A stretch of DNA of 50,156 nt from Candidatus Acidiferrum typicum (GTDB lineage: Bacteria > Acidobacteriota > Terriglobia > Acidiferrales > UBA7541). Below, piece by piece: positions 1 to 8,517 of this stretch (positions are counted from its first letter, which is position 1; each line of letters opens with the position of its first letter). A model generated the notes under the pieces. It was not told the DNA's origin. It saw only the letters and a list, made by a program, of their open reading frames with translations, and did no database searches. The DNA lies in the NCBI GenBank assembly GCA_002478115.1, contig DLMH01000207.1:1-50156 (forward strand), read 5' to 3'. Both the position numbers and the translations under genes were made by a program.

Positions 1-538
1 AAACAACCGGATAAGCATGAGCATGCTATCTCTTCCGCTTGCTCCTCGAGTTCTTTCCCCTGCAAGTTGTACCAGACCTACGGACCACCCGAGATCCGGC
101 GCGGCCCATGATGCCGCCTTGATATCGATTTGTTTCCGGCGTGGCGTTCGACACCAACCTTGATCGTTCAGAATCCCGCAGAAGCATCTGCGTAGCTAAG
201 CACTTGTGGCGTGGGAGAAAACGCCACTATAGGTAGAGTAGGGCTTTACAGGGATAGGGGGTCGTGGTAGTCTTAGCTCCCGTACCGCCATCTTAGCGCC
301 AGGCGGCTGGGCCTCTGAACGAGAACCTGCCAAACGTGTTTGCTTTCTGTCTGTTACGGAGGAAAGCGTCGCCGGAATATCCCTCCCCTCGAGGAAAGGA
401 AAGTCGTCTCTCTTCGCGCGGAAGAACTGTGGCCATTCTGCAAGATCGCGCCGGAGTGCGGATGGTGGTGGGGTTGCGCGCCGGGTTTGGGGATTAAGGT
501 AAGCCGCGAAGTGGAAGTTCACGACAAAAGGGGACACC
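1..538. other. Upstream region without a convincing gene
   Basis: No reading frame here has a plausible ribosome binding site and protein-like composition. The frames that cross it on the minus strand are antisense to smc. A short perfect hairpin lies at 206-227 (GTGGCGT, 8-nt loop, ACGCCAC), followed by G-rich sequence. I compared the stretch by eye with tmRNA, RNase P and SRP RNA hallmarks and found none. It may be the tail of an upstream unit plus the smc leader; no clear -35/-10 pair was found for smc. Confidence 0.4.
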
Positions 539-3500
539 TTGCTTAAGCTCCGAAAAGTGGAAATTGTAGGTTTCAAGTCCTTCTGCGAGCGGACGGTGGT
601 CACGTTCAGCGGAATGGGCAGCACCTGCATCGTCGGGCCGAATGGCTGCGGGAAATCCAACGTCGTGGACGCCATCAGTTGGGTGCTGGGCGAACAAAGC
701 CACAAGACCCTGCGTGCGGAACGCATGTCTGATTGTATTTTCAACGGTACAACCAAGCGCCCGCCTCTGGGCATGGCCGAAGTCATCATCACCATGGAAG
801 ATCCGGAACTCGCCGAAGCGGCGCGGTTTGTCCTGGAGGCGGAAGAAGAGGCTGAGAAGGAAAACCTCTCCGCGGATAGCACGGATAGCCCGATGGCCGG
901 GGAAACCCAAATGCAAGCCGGCGAAAATGCCCTTGCCGCGGAAGAGTTGAGCCTGGAAACGCCCCTCCAAGCCGAGCCCTCACAGGAGGCAGGGGAAGCG
1001 GGCTTCGAGGGCAAACGCAAGAAAAAGGCGGAAAAACCGGCGCTGGTGAGCAAGCCCGGCGAAGTCGTTGTCAGCCGCAGGCTCTATCGCAGCGGCCAAA
1101 GCGAATACCTCATCAACGGCCGCGTGGCACGCTTGCGCGACATTCAGGAAATGTTTATGGGCGTGGGCTTGGGACCAGACTCCTACGCCATCATCGAACA
1201 GGGGCGCATCGGCCTGATCCTCGCCACGAAGCCCATGGAGCGCCGCGCCATCATCGAAGAAGCCGCGGGCGTAACCAAATTCAAGACCAAGAAGCGGCTG
1301 AGCGAGGCCAAGCTGGAATCCTCCAAGCTGAACCTCGCGCGCGTCAACGATATTGTCGTGGAAGTCGAAAAACAGTTGGGCTCCCTGAAGCGGCAAGCCT
1401 CCAAAGCCCGCCGTTATTCGGAGATTCGCGAGCAGATGCGCGGAATTGTCCGCCAGATGCTGGCCGGAAAAGCGCGCGAACTCGATGCCGAAGCGGAACG
1501 CCTGGGCGGGCGGCTGGCGGAATTGACCATGGCGGAAACGCAGCAGGCGCAATCCATTCACGAACAGGAAGCGGGGCAGGATCGCCTGAACCAGCGGATT
1601 TACTCGCTGGACGGGGAAATCCGCCAGAATCAGAATGTGCTGAATCACACGGCCCTGGAAGTGGACCGCAATGAAAACCGCATTGCGTTTAACCATACGC
1701 GCAGTGCGGAATTGGCTGGCCGCAACGATCAGATTGCCGCGGAACGCCAGGCCGTCACCGCGCAAACCGCCGAGTGGGAAGCGCGTAACACGGCGCAGCA
1801 GCAGGTCGTGGAAAATGTCCGCACGGAGTCAGTCATCGTAACCGCTCGCGTGGAAGACCTGGCGGCGCGCGCCTCCTTCCGCACAACGCAAATCGCGGAA
1901 TCGGAAGCGCGTGTTGAGGCGCTGCGCCGGGCCGCGACGCAAGCGAATGACAGTTTGCTTTGGCTGCACGGCGAGCAGAAGCAAGCCGAAGAAGCGCTGG
2001 TCCACCAGAACGAGTCGCTCCGCAAACTGGAAGAGCGCGAAGGCACGTTGCTCGAATCATCCATCCACGTGCGCAATGATGCGGAACGCGCCGCCCAGGA
2101 CTGGCAGAATGCCATGAACCAACTGGGTGGGTTGCAGCGCAAGGCCGCGGAAGTCCAGGCGCGCATGATTGAATTGCGCAAAGAGCGCGAAGAGACCGGC
2201 AAACAGGCGGATTCCCTGCGTGACTCCCTGGCCGGCGTGCGCGCGCGGCACTCCACCCTCACGCAAATTCTGAATGATCACTCCTACACCGGCGAGGCCG
2301 TGCAGAAACTCTTCGCGGCGAACGAGCGCCTCGGCGGCGGGAATTTCCGCGCCGTCGGCGTGCTGGCGGATTACGCGGAGGTGCAGGAACAGCACGAAGC
2401 CGCCTTCGAGCAGTACATGCGCGATGAGCTGGAATACGTCCTGGTGGAGACCTACGATCACGCCCGCGCCGGCGTTTCGCTGCTGCGCAATGAAGTCGGC
2501 GGCCGCGCCACCTTCTTTGTCGATTCGCTGCGCAACCTGAAACTCGACGAGTACGAGCCCATCGTGCATTTCCGGCCGGAGGACGGTGTGATCTCCCGGC
2601 TGGACAAATTGGTGGAGTTCCGCGATCCGCTGGGGCCCGCCGCGAAGCAGTTCCTGCCGCGGTTGCGTTCCGGCTATCTGACAGACAGCGCGGTTGTCGC
2701 GGAGAAACTGGCGCGCGAATACCCGCAATATGCATTCGTCACGCCCGAGGGCACCTGCTATCAGGGCCGCATGGTTACGGGCGGCAAGCCGGACGACGCC
2801 GGGCCGCTCGGAATGAAACGCGAACTGCGTGCCATGGATGCGGAAGTGCTTCATCTGGAGCACCAGACCGGCTTGATTCAGGCGGAACTTGAATCCATCA
2901 CCGTGGAATTGCGCACCTGCGAACAGGCTAACGACGAGCTTTCCGCGCAACAGCGCGAAGCGGAGCGCAACCTTTTCGCCACAAAGCACCGCCACGAGCA
3001 GATGCAAAGCGACCTGGCCCGGCTGGGATTGGACCTGACCGTCTGCCAGAGCGAACTTGCGCGCGTGCGCAAGGAAATCGATACCGTGCAGCAGCGCGCG
3101 GAACGCGCCAAGCTGCAGCATGAAACCGCGGCGACCTCACGGGCCGAGGCGGAAGCCGAAAGCGCGCGTCTGGCAGAAGAGGTTGTGCAGCTTCGCGCCA
3201 GGGTGCAGACCGAACAGGAAGAGCTGGCCACCGCCAGGGCGGAACTTGCCGCCATGAACGAGCGCATGGCCTCCGTGGAAGCAATTGCCCATCGCCTGCA
3301 AGAGGAGAGGACAGATCTGGAACGCCGCGAGGCGGCTCTGCGGCAACAGGAAGCGTCCATCACCGAAGAAACCGCGGCAATGGCCCGGCAGACGGAAGAG
3401 CTAACCCGGCAATTGGAAGTGCTGCGTACCGAAAAGACGCGCCTGGAAGAAAACCAGAAGCAGCTTGAGCAGGAATGGGACGAAGGCCGCACGCGCGTGA

Positions 3501-4393
3501 CGCAGGCCGAAGATCATCTGCGCACGGCCCGGCAATCGTTGCAAGACATGCGCGAGGAGCGCGGCCGTTTTGAAGTGGACAAAGCGCGCAACGATTCCGA
3601 CCGCCAGCACTTGCGCGAAACTTGCCTCGCCGAAGTGAACGCGCAACCCGAGGACCTGATCGCTTCTGAAACCGCCTTCATGTCCGGCGAAGAGCTGGCT
3701 CTTGCCGAAGCGAACTACCGCGAAATGAAGCAGCGCATCGAAAACATGGGCGCCGTGAACATGATGGCCCTGGAAGAATTCAACGAGTGCGAACAGCGGT
3801 TCACCTTCCTGACCCGCGAGCGCGATGATCTGCTGCAGTCCATCGCCGATACCCAGCAGGCCATCAAGGAACTCGACGTCATCACCAAGGAAAAATTTGA
3901 GCAAGCCTTCGCGGCCATCAACGCCAACTTCTCCACCGCCTTTCACACCATTTTTGGCGGCGGCATGGCGGAGATGCGTTTGACCGAACCGGACAGCTCC
4001 GGCGATGCAGGCATTGACATTGTGGCCTCGCCGCCGGGCAAGCGTTTGCAGAACGTTTTGCTGCTTTCGGGCGGCGAGAAGGCCATGGCCGCGCTGGCGC
4101 TGCTGATCGCCATTTTCCGTTACCAGCCGAGTCCCTTCTGCATCCTGGACGAAGTCGATGCGCCACTCGATGAGGCGAACATCGGACGGTTCACGCGCTT
4201 GATCGGCGACATGAGCGCGCAGACGCAATTCATCATTGTCACCCACAACCGCAAGACCATGGAGACCGGCAGCGTGCTCTACGGCGTCACCATGCAAGAG
4301 CCCGGCGTCTCCAAGCTCGTCAGTGTCCGCTGGGAAGGCGAGGCGGCGGCGCCCACGCGAAAGCACCGCGCCGCCGCGGCAACCGCAGCTTAA
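539..4393 (+). CDS. smc: Chromosome segregation protein SMC
   Basis: Condensin ATPase that compacts and segregates the chromosome with ScpA/ScpB. The Walker A motif GPNGCGKS is at residues 33-40 and the Q-loop region (DSYAIIEQGRI) near 214-224. Long coiled-coil arms flank a hinge at about 560-740 that includes GRMVTGGK. The ABC signature LLSGGEKAMA is near 1175 and Walker B with D-loop (CILDEVDAPLDEANI) near 1201. The start is TTG, shortly after a GGGG stretch. At 1284 residues it is longer than the usual 1150-1200. The excess is mainly an acidic, low-complexity insertion at residues 97-170 inside the N-terminal head, between Walker A and the Q-loop, ending in a Lys/Arg patch (KRKKKAEK). The gene stands alone, closed by a strong terminator. 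The identity is certain; the role of the insertion is unknown. Confidence 0.97.
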   Translation: MLKLRKVEIVGFKSFCERTVVTFSGMGSTCIVGPNGCGKSNVVDAISWVLGEQSHKTLRAERMSDCIFNGTTKRPPLGMAEVIITMEDPELAEAARFVLEAEEEAEKENLSADSTDSPMAGETQMQAGENALAAEELSLETPLQAEPSQEAGEAGFEGKRKKKAEKPALVSKPGEVVVSRRLYRSGQSEYLINGRVARLRDIQEMFMGVGLGPDSYAIIEQGRIGLILATKPMERRAIIEEAAGVTKFKTKKRLSEAKLESSKLNLARVNDIVVEVEKQLGSLKRQASKARRYSEIREQMRGIVRQMLAGKARELDAEAERLGGRLAELTMAETQQAQSIHEQEAGQDRLNQRIYSLDGEIRQNQNVLNHTALEVDRNENRIAFNHTRSAELAGRNDQIAAERQAVTAQTAEWEARNTAQQQVVENVRTESVIVTARVEDLAARASFRTTQIAESEARVEALRRAATQANDSLLWLHGEQKQAEEALVHQNESLRKLEEREGTLLESSIHVRNDAERAAQDWQNAMNQLGGLQRKAAEVQARMIELRKEREETGKQADSLRDSLAGVRARHSTLTQILNDHSYTGEAVQKLFAANERLGGGNFRAVGVLADYAEVQEQHEAAFEQYMRDELEYVLVETYDHARAGVSLLRNEVGGRATFFVDSLRNLKLDEYEPIVHFRPEDGVISRLDKLVEFRDPLGPAAKQFLPRLRSGYLTDSAVVAEKLAREYPQYAFVTPEGTCYQGRMVTGGKPDDAGPLGMKRELRAMDAEVLHLEHQTGLIQAELESITVELRTCEQANDELSAQQREAERNLFATKHRHEQMQSDLARLGLDLTVCQSELARVRKEIDTVQQRAERAKLQHETAATSRAEAEAESARLAEEVVQLRARVQTEQEELATARAELAAMNERMASVEAIAHRLQEERTDLERREAALRQQEASITEETAAMARQTEELTRQLEVLRTEKTRLEENQKQLEQEWDEGRTRVTQAEDHLRTARQSLQDMREERGRFEVDKARNDSDRQHLRETCLAEVNAQPEDLIASETAFMSGEELALAEANYREMKQRIENMGAVNMMALEEFNECEQRFTFLTRERDDLLQSIADTQQAIKELDVITKEKFEQAFAAINANFSTAFHTIFGGGMAEMRLTEPDSSGDAGIDIVASPPGKRLQNVLLLSGGEKAMAALALLIAIFRYQPSPFCILDEVDAPLDEANIGRFTRLIGDMSAQTQFIIVTHNRKTMETGSVLYGVTMQEPGVSKLVSVRWEGEAAAPTRKHRAAAATAA

Positions 4394-4417
4394 GAAAATT
4401 CTCAGTATTGCCGTATC

Positions 4418-4449
4418 GGGGCGGAAGAGATTCCGCCCCATTTGTTTTT
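4418..4449 (+). terminator. Rho-independent terminator of smc
   Basis: A perfect 9-bp stem (GGGGCGGAA / TTCCGCCCC) with a GAGA tetraloop is followed by ATTTGTTTTT. It lies 25 nt after the smc stop codon and before the purC promoter, so smc and purC are separate transcription units. Confidence 0.9.
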
Positions 4450-4505
4450 CGGCGGCTACCCCGGACAGCATGGTCGTCTGCGGCAGGGGAACGTGACGGC
4501 AAACA

Positions 4506-4533
4506 TTGACATCGGCGTGGGCTAAGATAAAAT
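4506..4533 (+). promoter_or_regulatory. Sigma-70-type promoter of purC
   Basis: TTGACA (4506-4511), 16-nt spacer, TAAAAT (4528-4533). The -10 box contains the first in-frame ATG of the purC frame (4532), so transcription would begin near 4540, downstream of that ATG. This decides the purC start in favour of GTG 4562. A second possible -10 (TAAGAT, 4523-4528) overlaps it. Confidence 0.8.
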
Positions 4534-4561
4534 GCAGGACACTTCTCGGGGGAACCGTTCC

Positions 4562-5461
4562 GTGAGTGCAACTTCTGCAGCGAGAGTAATTCGTGAAACG
4601 AATTTTCCCGGCCTTGCGCCCGCCGCGCGCGGCAAGGTGCGGGACATTTACGACCTCGGCGACCGCCTCTTGATCGTCGCCACCGACCGCCTGTCCGCCT
4701 TCGATGTGGTGATGCCGACGCCGATTCCGGATAAAGGCCGCGTCCTTACGCAACTCTCGCTATTCTGGTTCAATCTTCTGCGAGACGTCATCCCGCATCA
4801 CGTGCTCAACTCGACGGAATTCCCAGCCCCGTTCGACAAATACAAGGACGACCTGGCGGGGCGCACCATGCTGGTGCGAAAGACCAAACCCTTGCCGATC
4901 GAGTGTGTCGCGCGGGGATATTTATCCGGCTCCAGCTGGAAGGAGTACCGCGCTTCCGGAAAAATTTGCGGCATATCCCTGCCGGACGGCTTGGGGGAGT
5001 CCGACAAGCTCCCCGAGCCGATATTTACGCCCGCGACAAAAGCGGTTACCGGCCACGATGAAAATATTCCGTTCGAGCAAGCCGCGGGAATCCTCGGCAA
5101 GGAACTTGCCGAGCAGGCGCGCAGCGTCACGCTGGAGCTGTACCGCCGCGCCGTCGCCTACGCCGAGCCGCGGGGAATCCTGCTGGCGGACACCAAATTC
5201 GAATTTGGGTTGCTCAACGGCCAACTCCTGTGGATCGACGAAGCGCTGACACCGGATTCCTCGCGATTCTGGCCTGCCGCGCAGTACAAGCCCGGCGGCG
5301 CCCAGCCCTCCTTTGACAAACAGTTTGTGCGCGACTACCTCGAAAGGATCCAGTGGCCAAAAACGCCACCCGGGCCCGACCTGCCCCCCGACGTCGTCGC
5401 CGCGACGCGTGCCAAATACCGGGAAGCCTACCGGATCCTGGTGGGGCACGAATTGGAGTAG
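4562..5461 (+). CDS. purC: Phosphoribosylaminoimidazole-succinocarboxamide synthase (SAICAR synthetase)
   Basis: Cytosolic ATP-dependent ligase that joins aspartate to CAIR in de novo purine synthesis. Family motifs seen include GKVRDIYDLGDRLLIVATDR with SAFDVV, KTKPLPIECVARGY with LSGSSWKEY, the GESDKLPEPIFTPATKA loop, and the ADTKFEFG and DEALTPDSSRFWP segments. The length of 299 residues fits the longer, yeast-like PurC subgroup rather than the 237-residue E. coli type. I start at GTG 4562: it has GGGGGA 8 nt upstream, while the in-frame ATG at 4532 lies inside the -10 box. A Fis-like gene follows 45 nt downstream, probably co-transcribed. Confidence 0.95.
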   Translation: MSATSAARVIRETNFPGLAPAARGKVRDIYDLGDRLLIVATDRLSAFDVVMPTPIPDKGRVLTQLSLFWFNLLRDVIPHHVLNSTEFPAPFDKYKDDLAGRTMLVRKTKPLPIECVARGYLSGSSWKEYRASGKICGISLPDGLGESDKLPEPIFTPATKAVTGHDENIPFEQAAGILGKELAEQARSVTLELYRRAVAYAEPRGILLADTKFEFGLLNGQLLWIDEALTPDSSRFWPAAQYKPGGAQPSFDKQFVRDYLERIQWPKTPPGPDLPPDVVAATRAKYREAYRILVGHELE

Positions 5462-5506
5462 CAAGCCGGCCCCGTCAAAATACGCAAGTCAGCGGAGAGT
5501 GCGCAC

Positions 5507-5728
5507 GTGAGAGACCAATTGGAAGGGCTTGTGACGCAAATGGTGGAGCGCGGTATCCTGTTTGACGAGGCTGTAGGTGAGTTTGAGAAGCGTTTCATCA
5601 AGCGCGTGCTCGAGCGCACCAACGGCAACCAGTCCCGTGCCGCCGAAGTCCTGGGGATTCACCGCAACACCCTGAGCCGCAAGATGACGGAATACAAGCT
5701 GGATCACCGCCGCGGGCGCAGCCGCTAG
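5507..5728 (+). CDS. Fis-family DNA-binding protein (stand-alone HTH_8)
   Basis: A 73-residue protein made almost only of a Fis-type C-terminal helix-turn-helix. Residues 30-66 (RFIKRVLERTNGNQSRAAEV followed by LGIHRNTLSRKM) match the HTH_8 motif shared by Fis and the tail of NtrC-type activators. There is no AAA+ or receiver domain, so this is a stand-alone nucleoid or regulatory protein and not a truncated activator. It starts at GTG with GGAGAG 7 nt upstream. Its place 45 nt after purC suggests co-expression with purine synthesis and growth, as expected of a growth-phase nucleoid protein. The targets cannot be read from the sequence. Confidence 0.88.
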   Translation: MRDQLEGLVTQMVERGILFDEAVGEFEKRFIKRVLERTNGNQSRAAEVLGIHRNTLSRKMTEYKLDHRRGRSR

Positions 5729-5807
5729 AACGGCAGCGGCCCAGACGACGAGACTCTCAAGAGAAGAACTTCAACACGATTCAACTTGAAATCCGAAGTC
5801 GAAGAGG

Positions 5808-5859
5808 GATTCCTCCGCTCCGGGTCGGCAAAAAGCGCCGTCCCTCCGGTCGAAATGAC
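5808..5859 (-). repeat. Dispersed palindromic repeat, long variant
   Basis: On the minus strand it runs GTCATTTCGACCGGAGGGAC ... CCGGAGCGGAGGAATC, a longer form of the repeat core at 15717, 16731 and 28397 (GTCATTCCGAG ... GCGAGGAATC). It lies in the 260-nt gap after the Fis-like gene. Confidence 0.6.
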
Positions 5860-5988
5860 AGATTTTGGGTGATGGATGGGGCAAGAGAAGCGAACTTCGC
5901 CGAAATTGGGTCTTTACAGGACAATCGTTTGAAATAGAAGGAGATGCGCTCGCCTGCAATTGGTCAACTGCGGATTTCAGTTTGAAAC

Positions 5989-6023
5989 AAAAAAAAGGGG
6001 CCCCGAGTCGTACTCGAGGCCCC
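5989..6023 (-). terminator. Rho-independent terminator of the TPR gene
   Basis: Read on the minus strand, a hairpin (GGGGCC-TC-GAGT, loop, ACTC-GG-GGCCCC) is followed by eight T. It lies about 25 nt beyond the stop of the gene at 6049-7389. Confidence 0.88.
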
Positions 6024-6048
6024 TCGGTCTATTTCTCTCAAACATGAA

Positions 6049-7389
6049 TTATTGTGGCTTCGCAGCAGGCTTCCTGACCGGCTTCTTTACCGGTACCTTT
6101 TCCTTCGGCAGATCGTCGGCACTCACTTTGCCCTTTTCCAAATGGATCATGAACGCCGGATCGGGATCATAGGAGGTCAAGGTCCCGGTGATGTGCACGA
6201 AAGGAGGGGGATCGCTTTTTGGATTGATCTTTCCGGCTTCGGGCTGGCTCGGGATCTTAAATTCCATGTTAGCGGTGGTCGCGGCTTCAAATTCCGCATC
6301 GGTGGTGACGAAAGCGGTCTTGATTACCACCGGGTCCGCTCCGCCGGTCACTCCGATCACCTTGCCGGGGACGTCCGGGAACTCCAGGCCGCACGACGCC
6401 GTCCAGGTGAGTTTGGCCTTGTCGCCGCCGGCCTTCAGGTCGGTGAACACGGAGGCGATGGTCATATCCTTGCGCGCCGCGTCAAGATCGGCGCTGCTAG
6501 GGAGCTTGTAGCTGGCCGGGCGGTCCACGGAACTTGAGGCGAGCTGCAGCAATTCGTTCATTTCCGCGTCGCTCAACGCATCGCAAACCGTGCCACCCTG
6601 GAAGTTCACGATCAGCTTGCGCAAGTACGTCTTGACGGACTTGGACTGCGTCTCAGTGGCATTCTTGGAGGTCGCCGCGCGCGCATAGGCCCAAAGCGAG
6701 TCGACTTGCTGCGGTGGATTCGTACAGCCGTAGGCCTTGCCAAGGCTGTAATTAGACGTCAGGTCGTCCGGGGTCATCGCCAGGACCGCCTTGTAGGATT
6801 CCACAGCGCCCGCGCAATCTTTGGCGGCGAGGGCGGCATTCGCTGCCGTTCCATAGAAGAAGATGATGGACCTCTTCTTATCTTCGGCAAACTTGGCGTC
6901 GTCTACACCCTCGGGCTTGGGAACGGAATCGACGATCTTGACCCCGGCAAGAGCGGCATCATGGGCGGCCTTGGCGGTCTGGGGGTCGGGGTTGGGAATA
7001 TTGTCGTAGGCGAAGGCCCGGATCGTGAGAGCCTCGTACTTCTCCGAGACACTGGCTTTGTCGCCGAGAGCGATCAGCTTGTCGCAATACTCGATGGTCT
7101 TGGGAAAATTCTTTTGCGTGCCGTAATTCTTGTAATACAGCGGATAGATATAGTTCAACAGAGCCGAATTCGGGTACTTCGCGACGAAGTCGTCCAGCAG
7201 CTTGATCTGCGCCGCAGGGTTCGTCTCAGCAGCCGCCGCCTGCTGGTCCTTGTACTCCGCCATGGTGTACTTCTGCGGGCCTGCAGCGCTGCCTCCGGTG
7301 CCCTGCGCCATCGCCGGAGCCCCCGTGATACAGAAGAGGCAAAGCGCCCCAAGCACTGCAAGGCTTGTCATCCTACATGTAGCGTTCAT
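6049..7389 (-). CDS. Secreted tetratricopeptide-repeat protein
   Basis: A 446-residue protein with a clear Sec signal peptide (MNATCRMTSLAVLGALCLFC with ITGAPAMAQ, cleavage after AMAQ). Degenerate TPR-like helical pairs follow (for example the segment around NYSLGKAYG), then a mixed C-terminal domain and a Lys/Pro-rich tail (KKPVRKPAAKPQ). ATG 7389 is chosen because GGAG lies 9 nt upstream and the signal peptide begins there; an upstream start would add 18 residues that do not look like a signal peptide. It is a single-gene unit with its own promoter (7511-7540) and terminator. TPR proteins usually scaffold complexes; no enzymatic motif is visible, so the role is unknown beyond periplasmic or surface location. 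Confidence 0.85.
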   Translation of the reverse strand: MNATCRMTSLAVLGALCLFCITGAPAMAQGTGGSAAGPQKYTMAEYKDQQAAAAETNPAAQIKLLDDFVAKYPNSALLNYIYPLYYKNYGTQKNFPKTIEYCDKLIALGDKASVSEKYEALTIRAFAYDNIPNPDPQTAKAAHDAALAGVKIVDSVPKPEGVDDAKFAEDKKRSIIFFYGTAANAALAAKDCAGAVESYKAVLAMTPDDLTSNYSLGKAYGCTNPPQQVDSLWAYARAATSKNATETQSKSVKTYLRKLIVNFQGGTVCDALSDAEMNELLQLASSSVDRPASYKLPSSADLDAARKDMTIASVFTDLKAGGDKAKLTWTASCGLEFPDVPGKVIGVTGGADPVVIKTAFVTTDAEFEAATTANMEFKIPSQPEAGKINPKSDPPPFVHITGTLTSYDPDPAFMIHLEKGKVSADDLPKEKVPVKKPVRKPAAKPQ

Positions 7390-7510
7390 TCCCTTATCTC
7401 CTCGCTGCAACCAATGAAATGAAATCACACAATCCGGCCGCAATCAACGGTGCTCACCGGAAACCCTGAATTTCCCTGCGAACCCACAATGCTCTTTCGG
7501 AAACTGTTGA

Positions 7511-7540
7511 ATTATAGGTGCACCCGACTCCCATTCGCAA
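7511..7540 (-). promoter_or_regulatory. Promoter of the secreted TPR gene
   Basis: On the minus strand TTGCGA (7540-7535), 18-nt spacer, perfect TATAAT (7516-7511). The predicted start near 7504 leaves a leader of about 115 nt before ATG 7389. Confidence 0.65.
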
Positions 7541-7650
7541 GTCGCTTCCGGCAGAATACCGGAAAACTCCGTGGACGGAAAAAAGGCGTTCGCGAACCTT
7601 ACGACAGAACCCCCGTGCACCTCCGAGACATCCGATGCAGAGCGGCATCC

Positions 7651-7679
7651 TTGGGAATAAGATGAGTGTCGCATAAAAT
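7651..7679 (+). promoter_or_regulatory. Promoter of the SDR gene
   Basis: TTGGGA (7651-7656), 17-nt spacer, TAAAAT (7674-7679), about 28 nt before the ATG at 7707. Confidence 0.6.
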
Positions 7680-7706
7680 GCGTGGCTTGGGCGAGGGAGA
7701 AATCAA

Positions 7707-8456
7707 ATGACGGACATAAACATGGCAAATAGCGGGGCCAGCACAGAAAAGCCGCTGGCGGGGGGAGTGGCGCTCGTCACGGGAGGCGGCCGAGGCATCG
7801 GCAAGGCCATCGCGCAGCGGCTGGCAAAACTGGGAGCTGCGGTGAGCATCTGCGGCCGCACTGAGGAATCGCTCATGAGAACTGCGCAGGAATTGCGGGC
7901 GTTCGGGGTGCGTGTGCACGCGCAGACCGCCGACGTGACCCGGGCCGGCGATATTGCCCCGCTGCTCGAAGCCACCGAGAAAGAGCTGGGGCCCATCACC
8001 ATCCTGGTGAACAACGCAGGCATCGGCGGCTTCGGCCCCGTCCACGAGAAAAGCGAAGAGGAGTGGGACCGCGTCCTCAACACGAGCCTGAAGAGCGTCT
8101 TCCTCGTTTCGCGGGCCGTGGTGCCTGCGATGATCCGGCGCGGCGGCGGGGACATCATCAATATCAGTTCCCTGGCTGGGAAAAATACGTTTGCCGGCGG
8201 CGGAATTTATTGCGCTTCGAAGTGGGGCTTGCAAGGCTTGACCGGTTGCATGGCGGAGGACTTGCGCGGCTATGGGATTCGCGTGAGCGTCATTTGTCCC
8301 GGAAGCGTGGCGACGGAATTCTCTGGGGGCGGGCCGAAGGACCCGAAAAAAGCCCTGACTGCGGAGGACGTGGCCCACGCCGTGGGCATGGTGGCGGTGC
8401 AAGGGCCACAGAGTTTCATCAGCGAGGTGCACCTGCGCCCGGTAAGGAAGCCCTAG
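7707..8456 (+). CDS. Short-chain dehydrogenase/reductase (SDR)
   Basis: A classical SDR of 249 residues with a Rossmann fold using NAD(P)H. Seen are the cofactor motif TGGGRGIG (24-31), NNAG (about 94-97), the catalytic Ser in NISSLAG, and the Tyr/Lys pair in YCASK, followed by the PGSVATEF loop. An Arg after the second strand (CGRTEES) favours NADP(H). The closest general type is the FabG / 3-oxoacyl-ACP reductase-like group, but the substrate cannot be assigned. The start has GAGGGAG upstream and a promoter of its own; the marR promoter lies 27 nt after the stop, so it is probably a single-gene unit. Confidence 0.93.
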   Translation: MTDINMANSGASTEKPLAGGVALVTGGGRGIGKAIAQRLAKLGAAVSICGRTEESLMRTAQELRAFGVRVHAQTADVTRAGDIAPLLEATEKELGPITILVNNAGIGGFGPVHEKSEEEWDRVLNTSLKSVFLVSRAVVPAMIRRGGGDIINISSLAGKNTFAGGGIYCASKWGLQGLTGCMAEDLRGYGIRVSVICPGSVATEFSGGGPKDPKKALTAEDVAHAVGMVAVQGPQSFISEVHLRPVRKP

Positions 8457-8482
8457 GCGCGCAGGCGGGGGACATTTTCGTC

Positions 8483-8511
8483 TTGACAATAGTCGTAACA
8501 ACGACTATACT
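8483..8511 (+). promoter_or_regulatory. marR promoter with a perfect operator palindrome in its spacer
   Basis: TTGACA (8483-8488), 17-nt spacer, TATACT (8506-8511). The spacer and the -10 carry a perfect 8-bp inverted repeat, ATAGTCGT-AACA-ACGACTAT (8489-8508). A dimeric winged-helix repressor bound there would block RNA polymerase. The initiation point would be at or next to the A of ATG 8518, predicting a leaderless mRNA. Confidence 0.85.
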
Positions 8512-8517
8512 CTGGAC

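Noticed and set aside
196..420. Possible tmRNA, SRP RNA or RNase P RNA upstream of smc
   Set aside because: A hairpin and G-rich stretch suggested a structured RNA, but no T-loop, GGAAG-type SRP core or RNase P consensus could be found by eye.
3401..4753. 450-codon minus-strand frame across smc and purC
   Set aside because: Antisense to conserved ATPase motifs of smc, and it runs through a terminator and a promoter.
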